A stretch of DNA of 64,000 nt from SHZI01 sp963698405 (GTDB taxonomy: Bacteria > Pseudomonadota > Gammaproteobacteria > Steroidobacterales > GCA-2729495). Location: assembly GCA_963698405.1 (NCBI GenBank), contig CAVOQT010000002.1:186001-250000 (forward strand), read 5' to 3'. The first letter of the stretch is position 1. Each line of letters opens with the position of its first letter. The notes beneath the pieces were generated by a model, which made no database searches, was not told the DNA's origin, and was given only the letters and a program-made list of their open reading frames with translations. The position numbers and the translations under genes are program-made. This document shows positions 16,573 through 25,427 of this stretch, piece by piece.

Positions 16573-17724
16573 ATGAACACAGCACAACAGTCTGAAGCGC
16601 GCCATCTGCTGCAGGTTTATGCGCAACTGCCGATCGAGCCGGATTCGGCCGAAGGCGTTTACCTGCACTGCGGGTCGCGGCGGATCATCGACTTCTACGG
16701 TGGTCACGCGGTGGCCGCGCTCGGCTATGCGCACCCGGACCTGCTCGCCACACTGAGCCGGCAAGCGGAGAGCATGTACTTTCAGAGCAACGCCGTGGCG
16801 CTCGAGGTGCGCGCCCGGGCCGCTGATGCACTGGCTGACTTCGCGCCGCCCGGACTGCAGCGCGTGTTTCTGGCCAACAGCGGCGCTGAAGCCAACGAGA
16901 ATGCGCTGCGCATCGCCTGCCGAACCACCGGCCGATCGCGGGTGCTGGCGCTCGAGCACGGCTTTCACGGCCGCACGGCCGCCAGCGCAGCCGTGACCTG
17001 GGGTGCGGCGAAAAGCTGGTACGGCTTTCCGCGCGCGCCCTTCGATGTGGACTTCATTCCGCGCAACGACGTTGCGCAGGCCGAAGCACTGATCAATGGC
17101 GAGACGGCGGCAGTCATCATCGAACTCGTGCAGGGTCTGGCCGGCGCCTTTGATCTGGATCCGGCCTTTGTCGCGACGATCGCTGCTGCCTGCAAGCGGC
17201 ATGGTGTGCTGCTGATCGTCGATGAAGTGCAAAGCGGGGTCGGCCGTACCGGTGCGCCCTTCGCCGCACACCTGTATGGACTCAGCCCGGACATGCTGAC
17301 CACTGCCAAGGCGCTCGGCGGCGGCTTCCCCTGCAGTGCGCTGCTGCTCACCGAAGAACTGGCGGCAAAACTGAAGTCCGGCGATCTGGGCACGACCTTC
17401 GGTGGCGGGCCGATGGCCTGTGCGCTGATCAGCACGGTAATCGGGGTGATCAAACGCGATCGTCTGCTGGAAAACGTCTGCACACTGTCAGCTGAACTGC
17501 AGAAGTCTGCCGTGATTGGCCCCGTCACCGGCGTCCAGGGCCGCGGTTTTCTGCTCGGCCTGCGCTGCAACCGGCCGGCAAAGGACGTGCAGACGGCGCT
17601 GCTCGAGCGCGACATACTGGTGGGCACGAGTTCGGACCCTGCGGTGGTCCGGCTGCTGCCGCCGCTTACTCTCGAACACCAGCACGTGCAGAAACTCTGC
17701 GCTGCGCTGGCCGATATTGGCTGA
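16573..17724 (+). CDS. argD: Acetylornithine (or succinylornithine) aminotransferase
   Basis: A class III PLP aminotransferase of 383 residues that makes N-acylornithine from the semialdehyde and glutamate. The PLP lysine is K246 in TTAKALGGGFP. DEVQSGVGRTG (217-227) and NSGAEANENAL (102-112) are the cofactor-binding strings. The usual QGEGG reads QGLAG here. ATG 16573 is 5 bp after argC; an upstream start in the same frame would overlap argC by 70 bp and is unlikely. Confidence 0.92.
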   Translation: MNTAQQSEARHLLQVYAQLPIEPDSAEGVYLHCGSRRIIDFYGGHAVAALGYAHPDLLATLSRQAESMYFQSNAVALEVRARAADALADFAPPGLQRVFLANSGAEANENALRIACRTTGRSRVLALEHGFHGRTAASAAVTWGAAKSWYGFPRAPFDVDFIPRNDVAQAEALINGETAAVIIELVQGLAGAFDLDPAFVATIAAACKRHGVLLIVDEVQSGVGRTGAPFAAHLYGLSPDMLTTAKALGGGFPCSALLLTEELAAKLKSGDLGTTFGGGPMACALISTVIGVIKRDRLLENVCTLSAELQKSAVIGPVTGVQGRGFLLGLRCNRPAKDVQTALLERDILVGTSSDPAVVRLLPPLTLEHQHVQKLCAALADIG

Positions 17725-17738
17725 ATAAAGGAACATCC

Positions 17739-18752
17739 ATGGGCCTCAAGGTATTCAACGACCTCGCCGAACTGAGCATTCCGGAAGTCGAGGCACTGCT
17801 GCAGCTGGCCCGCCGCCTGCAGACAAAACCGGAACCACAGGCACTGGCCGGCAAGGTGCTGGCACTGTTGTTCCTGAGTCCGTCACTGCGCACGCTCTCG
17901 TCATTTCAGGCTGCGATGATCCGCCTCGGCGGCGGATCCTTCGTGATCTCGCCGGACATGTCGATCCACGGCCTTGAGACACGCTCGGGCATCGTCATGG
18001 ACGGTGTCGCAGCAGAACACCTGCGCGAAGCAATCCCGGTGATCAGCTCCTATGGCGATGCACTGGGCATACGCGCTTTCGCCAACCGTGTGAGCCTGGC
18101 CGATGATCTGGCCGACAAGGAGTTCGTGGCGATGCGCGAGCTGGCAAACGTGCCGCTCATCAATATGGAGTCGGCGATCCAGCATCCGTGCCAGAGCCTG
18201 GCCGACTGGAAGACCATGGACGAGCTCGGTATCCCGAAGCAGGGCGGCAAGTTCGTGCTGTCCTGGTCCTGGCACCCGAAGGCCTTGCCGCTGGCCGTGC
18301 CCTCCGCGACCCTGCACATGGCCGCGATGCGCGGCATGGACGTGACAGTGGTGCGCCCGGACGGTTTCGCGCTGCCGCCGTCGATCATGGCGAAAGCCGG
18401 GCAAGCCGCCAAACTGTCCGGTGGCTCGGTGCGCGAAACAAACCAGCGCGCCGAAGCCTACGAAGGCGCGCACGTGATCTACGCAAAGGAATGGGCCTCC
18501 ACACAGCACTATGGCGACCGCGTCGGCGACCAGAAGCTGCGCGAACAGCTGCAGGACTGGATCGTGGATGAGCCCTGCTTCGCCAAGGCGCAACCCGATG
18601 CGCGCTTCATGCACTGTCTGCCGGTACGGCGCGGCGTTGCCGTCACCGACCGCATCCTCGACGGGCCGCGCAGCGTGGTGATCCACGAAGCGCAGAACCG
18701 CATGTGGGGACAGATGGCCGTGGTTTACCAGATGATGGGCCCCGGCGCCTGA
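17739..18752 (+). CDS. argF': N-acetylornithine/N-succinylornithine carbamoyltransferase
   Basis: A 337-residue transcarbamylase. The carbamoyl-phosphate site is SLRT (49-52) instead of the STRT of ordinary ornithine carbamoyltransferase. HPCQSLADW (149-157) and HCLPVRRG (near residue 290) are present. The SLRT variant and the GLETRSGIVMDG...EHLREAIPV block match the acetyl/succinyl-ornithine class known from Xanthomonas and Bacteroides, so citrulline is probably made as an N-acyl form. I cannot distinguish acetyl from succinyl by eye. It sits between argD and argB with 14- and 26-bp gaps. Confidence 0.88.
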   Translation: MGLKVFNDLAELSIPEVEALLQLARRLQTKPEPQALAGKVLALLFLSPSLRTLSSFQAAMIRLGGGSFVISPDMSIHGLETRSGIVMDGVAAEHLREAIPVISSYGDALGIRAFANRVSLADDLADKEFVAMRELANVPLINMESAIQHPCQSLADWKTMDELGIPKQGGKFVLSWSWHPKALPLAVPSATLHMAAMRGMDVTVVRPDGFALPPSIMAKAGQAAKLSGGSVRETNQRAEAYEGAHVIYAKEWASTQHYGDRVGDQKLREQLQDWIVDEPCFAKAQPDARFMHCLPVRRGVAVTDRILDGPRSVVIHEAQNRMWGQMAVVYQMMGPGA

Positions 18753-18778
18753 CAACAGCTACCAGCAGGAATATGACC

Positions 18779-19714
18779 ATGCAGAACACTCATCAGCGCG
18801 ACGTCGTCGTCTCGGCCCTGAAACACGCAGCGCCCTACATTCGCCTCTACAAGAAGAAGATCTTCGTATTGAAGGCCGGTGGCGAGGTCTTTGCGTCTGA
18901 GTCAGCTACCCATCATCTGCTGGAACAGGTTGCCCTGCTGCATCAGGTCGGCATCCGGGTGGTGCTGGTGCACGGCGGTGGCCCGCAATCGACCGAACTG
19001 GCCCAGGCGCTGGGCGTGCCGACGCGCATGGTCGGTGGCCGGCGGGTCACCGACAAGCAGACGCTCGACGTCAGCACCATGGTGCTGAACGGCCAGGTCA
19101 ACACACGGATTCTGGCGGCGTGCCGGGAACTGCATCTGCCCGCCGTCGGCATCAGCGGCGTCGACGGTGGACTGATCAAGGCACACAAGCGGCCACCGGT
19201 GGAGGTGGAAGGGCACGACGGCGGACCCGTCGATTTCGGTTTCGTGGGTGATATCGACTCCGTCAATCCGGACGTGATACAGGCTCAGCTCGATAACGGC
19301 CTGGTACCGATCGTCAGCCCGCTGTCGGCAGACGATTCCGGCACAGTGCTCAACATCAACGCCGATACCGTCGCGGCTGCGCTGGCTACGGCACTCGGCG
19401 CTTCGAAGCTGATCCTGACCATGGGTGTAGCGGGTATTCTCGAAGATCGTCAGGACCCCACTTCGCTGGTCTCCTATCTCGACCTCGATGACCTGCAGGA
19501 GCTGCGCAAGAACGGTTCGCTGGCTGAAGGCATGCTGCCCAAGGCACGTGCCATCGAAGCGGCGGTGCGCGGCGGCGTGCCGCGTGTGCATCTGATTTCC
19601 TACAAAGTCCGCGACAGCCTGCTGCTCGAGATCTTCACCAATGAAGGCACGGGTACGCTGGTCGTTGAAGACACCGATACGCTGACACCTGAAGAACAGG
19701 AAGCCGGCGCCTGA
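18779..19714 (+). CDS. argB: N-acetylglutamate kinase
   Basis: Phosphorylates N-acylglutamate. It is 311 residues, covering only the amino-acid-kinase domain: FVLKAGGEV near residue 30, LVHGGGPQ, NINADTVAAALA and the K/G-rich end. There is no C-terminal GNAT domain, unlike the fused kinase/synthase of Xanthomonas, so the first acylation step is not supplied here. ATG 18779 has AGGA eight bases upstream; ATG 18773 in the same frame is nearly as likely. A longer frame to 18704 would overlap the carbamoyltransferase gene. Confidence 0.93.
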   Translation: MQNTHQRDVVVSALKHAAPYIRLYKKKIFVLKAGGEVFASESATHHLLEQVALLHQVGIRVVLVHGGGPQSTELAQALGVPTRMVGGRRVTDKQTLDVSTMVLNGQVNTRILAACRELHLPAVGISGVDGGLIKAHKRPPVEVEGHDGGPVDFGFVGDIDSVNPDVIQAQLDNGLVPIVSPLSADDSGTVLNINADTVAAALATALGASKLILTMGVAGILEDRQDPTSLVSYLDLDDLQELRKNGSLAEGMLPKARAIEAAVRGGVPRVHLISYKVRDSLLLEIFTNEGTGTLVVEDTDTLTPEEQEAGA

Positions 19715-19736
19715 ACGCAGCATCGAGGTACGTGCC

Positions 19737-20930
19737 ATGAAACGTCTCTGGGACAAGGGCGAACCGCTGGATGCACGGATCCTGCGCTACACAGCGGGTG
19801 AAGATCACCTGCTCGACGCACGCCTGGTCGCATACGACGTGCAGGCATCCATCGCCCATGCACAGATGCTGCATGCGCAGAAACTGCTATCCGATGCGGA
19901 CCTGTCGGCGATCATCAGCGGACTGGAATTGCTGGGCGTGGCGCACGCCGCCGGCGAATGGCAGATCAGCCTCGACGAAGAGGACTGTCACACCGCGCTC
20001 GAGCAACGTCTGACCCAGGCGATCGGCGAAGCCGGCAAGCGCGTACATCTCGGCCGTTCGCGCAACGATCAGGTGCTGACAGCACTGCGGCTGTATCTGC
20101 GCGATGCCGCGACCGGCATCGCCGAGGCTGCGCTGGACGTGGCTGCCGCGTTGGATGAACTCGCGAAACGCGAGGCTGATACCGATCTGCCTGGCTATAC
20201 CCACATGCAACAGGCCATGCCGAGTTCAGTGCCGCTGTGGGCCGGTGGTTTTGCCGCCGAGCTGCGCGACGATGCCGATGGTATTGCGGCGAGCCGGCGA
20301 CGGATCAGCCGCAATCCGCTCGGCAGTGCAGCCGGTTATGGCGTACCCGGCCTGCCTATCGACCGCGAAGCGACGCGGCGCAGCCTGCATTTCGACAAAG
20401 TGCACGACCCGGTGACAGCGGTGCAGATCTCGCGCGGCAAAGCGGAAGCCGGGCTGGTCTTCGAGTTGTCACTGCTGACCCAGGACCTCGGGCGGATCGC
20501 TGCCGACCTGCTGCTGTTCTATACCCAGGAATTCCGCTTCATCAGCTTGCCGGACAACATGACCACAGGCTCCTCGATCATGCCGCAGAAGCGCAACCCT
20601 GACGTGCTCGAACTGGTGCGCGGTGCAGGACCGACCCTGCAGGCTGCACTGCTTGAGATACTCGCCCTGCCGGCCAAACTCGGTTCCGGTTATCAGCGCG
20701 ATCTGCAGCGCATGAAGGCGCCGCTGTTCCGCGCCATCGACCTCGCCGGCGATTCAGCACGCGTGATGGCACAACTGATTCGTGGTCTCCACTTCCTGCC
20801 GGAAAACATCCGGCTCGACGATTCGATCCATGCAGCCGGACGGGCCAACAGGCTGGTGATCGAGCAGGGCCTGAGTTTTCGCGAAGCCTATCAGCGGGTG
20901 GCAGCAGACCTGAAGAAAGGGCAGAAATAA
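19737..20930 (+). CDS. argH: Argininosuccinate lyase
   Basis: Splits argininosuccinate into arginine and fumarate. The fumarase-superfamily signature GSSIMPQKRNPD is present near residue 280, with HLGRSRNDQV and DLPGYTHMQQA earlier. The protein is 397 residues, about 50-60 shorter than typical ArgH, and lacks most of the C-terminal tail after SFREAYQRV. The core active-site segments are all present, so it is probably functional. The last A of its stop codon is the first base of the next gene's ATG. Confidence 0.93.
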   Translation: MKRLWDKGEPLDARILRYTAGEDHLLDARLVAYDVQASIAHAQMLHAQKLLSDADLSAIISGLELLGVAHAAGEWQISLDEEDCHTALEQRLTQAIGEAGKRVHLGRSRNDQVLTALRLYLRDAATGIAEAALDVAAALDELAKREADTDLPGYTHMQQAMPSSVPLWAGGFAAELRDDADGIAASRRRISRNPLGSAAGYGVPGLPIDREATRRSLHFDKVHDPVTAVQISRGKAEAGLVFELSLLTQDLGRIAADLLLFYTQEFRFISLPDNMTTGSSIMPQKRNPDVLELVRGAGPTLQAALLEILALPAKLGSGYQRDLQRMKAPLFRAIDLAGDSARVMAQLIRGLHFLPENIRLDDSIHAAGRANRLVIEQGLSFREAYQRVAADLKKGQK

Positions 20931-21112
20931 TGATGCGCGCGAGCACAGTGTTGATCATGGCGCTCACCCTGACCGGCTGCGGCATGAAGGGCGACCTCTA
21001 TCAGCCGGCGGAGACGCCAGCCGAGGGCGCTGCCGTACCGGCGCCGGCCGATGGCGATCAGGACGAGCGGAAGACGATACCGGCCACACCCGATCCCGCC
21101 CTGTCGCGCTGA
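20930..21112 (+). CDS. lptM: LptM-like small lipoprotein
   Basis: A 60-residue lipoprotein with signal and lipobox LTGCGMKGDLY. The Gly-x-Lys-Gly-x-Leu-Tyr string after the cysteine is characteristic of LptM (formerly YifL), which assists maturation of the LPS translocon LptD/LptE in the outer membrane. It is short and Pro/Ala-rich after residue 25, as usual. It overlaps the argH stop by one base and ends 16 bp before polA. ATG 20933 is an alternative start. Confidence 0.82.
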   Translation: MMRASTVLIMALTLTGCGMKGDLYQPAETPAEGAAVPAPADGDQDERKTIPATPDPALSR

Positions 21113-21128
21113 CCGGGTAGCGCCACAC

Positions 21129-23891
21129 ATGCCCGCCCCGCGTCGCCTGGTCCTTATCGACGGCAACTCCTATCTTTATCGCGCCTTTCACGCCCTGCCA
21201 CCACTGACCACCGCCAGCGGGCAGCCGACTGGCGCGATCTTCGGTTTCCTCAACATGCTGCGGCAGATCCAGCGCAGCCGCTCACCGGACCTGATCGCGG
21301 TGGTGATGGATGCACCGGGACCGACTTTTCGCGACGAGCTCTATGCGCAGTACAAGGCCAATCGCGAGGCGATGCCGGACGACCTGCAGGCACAGATTGC
21401 GCCGCTGATGGAGATGGTGAAGGCGCTCGGCATCACGCTGCTGCGTGAATCCGGCGTCGAGGCCGATGATGTGATCGGCACACTCGCGACCCGCGCGTAC
21501 GCTGCCGGGCTGGAAACGCTGATCGCCACCAGCGACAAGGACATGGCGCAGCTCGTCAACGACCGCATCCGTTTGTTCGACGGCATCAGCGGCCGGATGC
21601 TCGACCCGGCCGGCGTGCTCGATAAATTCGGCGTGCCGCCTGAACGCATGATCGACTGGCTGACGCTGGTCGGCGACACCTCGGACAACATCCCCGGCGT
21701 ACCGAGCGTCGGCCCCAAGACCGCGGCGAAGTGGCTCACTGAATACGGCAGCCTCGACGCCATCGTCACGCGCGCCGACGAGATCAAGGGCAAGGTCGGC
21801 GAAAAACTGCGCGCACATCTGGATCAGCTGCCCCTGTCGCGCCAGCTCGCCACGATTCACTGCGCAGTCCCGCTGGATATAGAACCGGCAGACATGCAGC
21901 TCGGCACACCCGACGTGGACGTACTCACGCGGCTCGCGGAACAACTGGAAATCCGCAGTCTGCTGAAGGGTATCGAGCCGGCAGCCAGCGCAGACGAAGG
22001 CGCAACAGCCGCAGCGCCGCCACCGGCCGAGCCGACAGCACAGGCTGCTGACTCAAGCCCGGCAAAATGCCCCGATCCGCTCATGCGGAACTACGCGACG
22101 CTGGTCACGGCAGCGCAACTCGACAGCTGGCTGAAGCGCATCGAGAACGCGGAACTGGTGGCCTTCGATACGGAAACCACCAGCCTCGACTACATGCAGG
22201 CAGAAATCGTCGGCTTGTCCTTCGCACTGGAGGCCGGCGAAGCCGCATATCTGCCGGTCGCACACCGCTACATCGGCGCTCCTGACCAACTCGACCGTAC
22301 AGACACGCTGGCAAAGCTGAAACCGTGGCTGGAAAACCCGGCCGCCCACAAGGTTGGCCACCACCTCAAGTACGACGCGCACGTGCTGGCCAATCACGGC
22401 ATCCGGCTGGCCGGCATGCGTTACGACACCATGCTCGAGTCCTACGTACTCGACAGTACGGCAACCCGCCACGATCTCGATTCGGTGGCGAAGAAGTATC
22501 TCGGCATCGACACCATCCATTTCGAAGATGTGGCCGGCAAGGGTGCCAAGCAGATCACTTTCGATCAGGTGAGCATCGATCTGGCCAGCGAATATGCGGC
22601 GGAGGATGCCGACATCACGCTGCGTCTGCATCAGACACTCTGGGCGCAGCTCGCTGCGGTGCCCGGCCTCACCGGGCTTTACGACAGCATCGAACAGCCG
22701 CTGGTGCCGGTGCTGACCCGCATGGAGGAAACCGGGGTACTGGTCGATACCCGCCTGCTGCGCGCCATGTCCGGCGAGTTTGCCGAACAGATGGCGGCAC
22801 TGGAAAAGGCTGTGCACCAGGAGGCTGGTCACCCCTTCAACCTGAATTCGCCCAAGCAGCTGCAGGCCGTGCTGTTCGATGAACTGAAACTGCCCATCCG
22901 GCAGTACACCCCCACCAAACAACCCTCCACCAACGAGGATGCGCTGGCGGAGCTGGCCGACGACTACGCGTTGCCCAGGCTGATCCTCGACTACCGCTCG
23001 CTGAGCAAGCTCAAATCCACCTATACGGACAAGCTGCCCGAACAGGTCTGTACGCGCACCGGGCGCATCCATACTTCCTATCATCAGGCCGTCGCAGCCA
23101 CGGGACGCCTGTCCTCATCAGACCCCAACCTGCAGAACATTCCGATCCGCTCTGCCGAGGGCCGGCGTATCCGCCAGGCTTTCATCGCCCGCGAGGGCTG
23201 TCTGCTGCTCGCCGCGGACTACTCGCAGATCGAACTGCGGATCATGGCGCACCTGTCGGAAGACGAAGGACTGCTGCGCGCCTTCGCCGAAGATCGCGAC
23301 GTACATCAGGCCACAGCGGCGGAAGTCTTCGATACGCCGCTCACCGAAGTGACGGTGGATCAGCGCCGCTCGGCAAAGGCGATCAACTTCGGGCTGATCT
23401 ACGGCATGTCGGCCTTCGGGCTGGCCCGTCAACTCGGTATCGGCCGTGAGGAGGCACAGCGCTATGTCGAGCTGTACTTCCTGCGCTATCCAGGCGTGAA
23501 GGCTTATATGGAACGGACGCGCGCGCAGGCCCGCGAACAAGGCTACGTTGAAACGGTATTTGGCCGGCGACTGTATCTGCCAGACATCGGTGCCCGGCAG
23601 GCAGCGCGGCGACAATATGCGGAACGCAGCGCGATCAATGCGCCGATGCAGGGTACCGCGGCAGACATCATCAAGCGGGCCATGATCACTACCGATGCCT
23701 GGCTGCAGCAGAGCGGTACCGGGGCGCAACTCATCATGCAGGTGCACGATGAGTTGGTGCTGGAAGTACCGGCCGAACAGCTGGCGGCGGTGCGTAGCGA
23801 GGTCGTGGCGCTGATGTCATCGGCAGCGGCGCTGCGCGTGCCGCTGCGAGTGGATGTCGGCCATGGCGCCAACTGGGACGAGGCCCACTGA
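21129..23891 (+). CDS. polA: DNA polymerase I
   Basis: A 920-residue repair and Okazaki-fragment polymerase. The N-terminal 5'-3' exonuclease (about 1-300) starts LVLIDGNSYLYRAF and includes GDTSDNIPGVPSVGPKTA. An Ala/Pro-rich linker follows. The 3'-5' proofreading domain has the DEDD start AFDTETTS (D347, E349), so proofreading appears intact. Polymerase motif A is DYSQIELR (D697), motif B is RRSAKAINFGLIYG, and motif C is QVHDELVLE (D874). ATG 21129 begins at the conserved N-terminus; the 26-residue upstream extension is not family-like and would overlap lptM. Confidence 0.97.
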   Translation: MPAPRRLVLIDGNSYLYRAFHALPPLTTASGQPTGAIFGFLNMLRQIQRSRSPDLIAVVMDAPGPTFRDELYAQYKANREAMPDDLQAQIAPLMEMVKALGITLLRESGVEADDVIGTLATRAYAAGLETLIATSDKDMAQLVNDRIRLFDGISGRMLDPAGVLDKFGVPPERMIDWLTLVGDTSDNIPGVPSVGPKTAAKWLTEYGSLDAIVTRADEIKGKVGEKLRAHLDQLPLSRQLATIHCAVPLDIEPADMQLGTPDVDVLTRLAEQLEIRSLLKGIEPAASADEGATAAAPPPAEPTAQAADSSPAKCPDPLMRNYATLVTAAQLDSWLKRIENAELVAFDTETTSLDYMQAEIVGLSFALEAGEAAYLPVAHRYIGAPDQLDRTDTLAKLKPWLENPAAHKVGHHLKYDAHVLANHGIRLAGMRYDTMLESYVLDSTATRHDLDSVAKKYLGIDTIHFEDVAGKGAKQITFDQVSIDLASEYAAEDADITLRLHQTLWAQLAAVPGLTGLYDSIEQPLVPVLTRMEETGVLVDTRLLRAMSGEFAEQMAALEKAVHQEAGHPFNLNSPKQLQAVLFDELKLPIRQYTPTKQPSTNEDALAELADDYALPRLILDYRSLSKLKSTYTDKLPEQVCTRTGRIHTSYHQAVAATGRLSSSDPNLQNIPIRSAEGRRIRQAFIAREGCLLLAADYSQIELRIMAHLSEDEGLLRAFAEDRDVHQATAAEVFDTPLTEVTVDQRRSAKAINFGLIYGMSAFGLARQLGIGREEAQRYVELYFLRYPGVKAYMERTRAQAREQGYVETVFGRRLYLPDIGARQAARRQYAERSAINAPMQGTAADIIKRAMITTDAWLQQSGTGAQLIMQVHDELVLEVPAEQLAAVRSEVVALMSSAAALRVPLRVDVGHGANWDEAH

Positions 23892-24013
23892 CCGCTGCTG
23901 TGCAGCGGGAACTTCGCCCGCCAAGGCCTATCAAATCGGACAAGTACACCGCTTCCGGCCGTCCCCCCGGCCCGGAGCGTGAGCCGGTAGCCCCCTTGAC
24001 CGGCTGTACTACT

Positions 24014-24040
24014 GGCCCCGGGTGTCTTGCGCCCGGGGCC
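24014..24040. terminator. Rho-independent terminator downstream of polA
   Basis: A perfect 9-bp GC stem (GGCCCCGGG, 24014-24022, with CCCGGGGCC, 24032-24040), 9-nt loop, then a T-rich run (actttcttt). It lies between convergent polA and engB; the T-tract favours the plus strand. Confidence 0.8.
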
Positions 24041-24049
24041 GACTTTCTT

Positions 24050-24646
24050 TCAGCGTTCCGGCCGCGCCTCAAGCATGGCATTGAGGTGGCCTCGCGCTTC
24101 ATCGAGGCCCAGCTTTTTGGTCGCCGAGAACAACTGCACCGTTACATCCGCTCCCAGTTCCTCCCGCCCTTTGGCGAGTACCGCAGCGGCTTCCAGGCGC
24201 GACAGCTTGTCGGCCTTGGTCAACAGCACATGAATCGGGCCATCCAGGGAGTGCGCCCATTCCAGCATCTGCCAATCGATATCACCGAGCCCCCGCCGGC
24301 TGTCGACAATCAGAAAAAGGCCGGTGAGCGAATCACGCGCATGGAAGTAGTCATCGAGCAGCTTGCGCCAGTGATCGCGCATCTCCTTCGAGACCCGCGC
24401 GTAGCCATAGCCCGGCAGATCGATCAGGCGGCGCTCATCGTCCAGCGCAAAAAAGTTGATCAGCTGCGTACGTCCCGGCGTCTTGCTGGTGCGGGCGAAG
24501 TCACGGCGGTTGATGATGGCGTTGATGGCGCTGGATTTGCCCGCATTCGAGCGGCCGGCAAATGCGACTTCGCGACCCAGATCAGGCAAGAACTGGGCAG
24601 CGCGTGCAGCGCTCGTCAGGAAACGGGCTTCGGGATACAGGGACAT
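24050..24646 (-). CDS. engB: Ribosome biogenesis GTP-binding protein EngB (YihA/YsxC)
   Basis: A 198-residue TRAFAC GTPase needed for 50S ribosome assembly. G1 is GRSNAGKSS (31-39), G3 is DLPGYG (76-81), and G4 is TKAD (143-146). TSKTPGRTQ is the conserved switch I region. The length is typical. It is a single minus-strand gene between the polA terminator and the divergent cytochrome c4 gene, a common gammaproteobacterial neighbourhood. Confidence 0.95.
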   Translation of the reverse strand: MSLYPEARFLTSAARAAQFLPDLGREVAFAGRSNAGKSSAINAIINRRDFARTSKTPGRTQLINFFALDDERRLIDLPGYGYARVSKEMRDHWRKLLDDYFHARDSLTGLFLIVDSRRGLGDIDWQMLEWAHSLDGPIHVLLTKADKLSRLEAAAVLAKGREELGADVTVQLFSATKKLGLDEARGHLNAMLEARPER

Positions 24647-24743
24647 TTGCGGGCGAATGGAGCCAGAATATTTTCGTGTACAATGCGGCGCTGCCTGAGT
24701 CTAGCACGTGACTCACCCCTTATTTTCCTTATAGAACAAGCTT

Positions 24744-25397
24744 ATGGACACCGCAAAAACCCTGCGTCGAACAATTTCCCTGCGTGGCTTTCTAGGCTGT
24801 GCCAGTGTACTGGCGGCCAGTCTGCTACTGCTCAATGTCAGTCATGCAGACGGCTCGGCCGAAGCTGGCCAGGCCCGCTCGATAGTCTGCGCGGGCTGTC
24901 ATGGCGTCGATGGCAACAGCTTCAACCCCGAGTGGCCCAGCCTGGCTGGCCAGAACGCCAGCTACCTCGTCAAGGCACTGCAATCTTTCAAGGATGGCAG
25001 TCGGCAGAACGTGCTGATGGCGGCCCAGGCAGCCGCACTGAGCGAGCAGGACATGCAGGACCTCGCCGCTTGGTACAGCACGCAAAAGCTGGCCGGCAAA
25101 ACTGCTGACCCAGCGCTGGTCAGCAGCGGTGAACGCCTGTTTCGGGGCGGCAACAAGGCCACCGGCGTCCCGGCCTGTGGCGCTTGCCACGGCCCCAGCG
25201 GTCAGGGCAATAGTGCAGCAGGCTGGCCGGCGATTGCCGGACAGCATGCAAGCTATTCCACCAACCAACTGGTCGCCTACCGCAGCAAGCAACGCGTCAC
25301 GGATGGTGATACGCAGATGATGCGTACGGTCGCTGCCCGACTGACCGATGAAGAAATTCAGGCAGTGACCGCCTACGCCCAGGGCCTGCATCCCTAG
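24744..25397 (+). CDS. Dihaem cytochrome c4
   Basis: A 217-residue periplasmic electron carrier with two class I c domains. The signal peptide ends near 'NVSHA'. Haem sites are CAGCH (49-53) and CGACH (145-149), with PSLAGQ and PAIAGQ in the matching halves showing the internal duplication. Cytochrome c4 usually passes electrons to terminal oxidases. In the 97-bp upstream gap a TACAAT (24679-24684) could be a -10, and a 6-bp inverted repeat lies at 24696-24715. It is followed 30 bp later by dsbA, the frequent c4-dsbA pairing. Confidence 0.92.
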   Translation: MDTAKTLRRTISLRGFLGCASVLAASLLLLNVSHADGSAEAGQARSIVCAGCHGVDGNSFNPEWPSLAGQNASYLVKALQSFKDGSRQNVLMAAQAAALSEQDMQDLAAWYSTQKLAGKTADPALVSSGERLFRGGNKATGVPACGACHGPSGQGNSAAGWPAIAGQHASYSTNQLVAYRSKQRVTDGDTQMMRTVAARLTDEEIQAVTAYAQGLHP

Positions 25398-25427
25398 GCC
25401 GCTCGCCGCTTTTCCGGAGATCGCGCC

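Noticed and set aside
22053..23084. 343-codon minus-strand frame
   Set aside because: Inside polA on the other strand; no motif and polA is certain.
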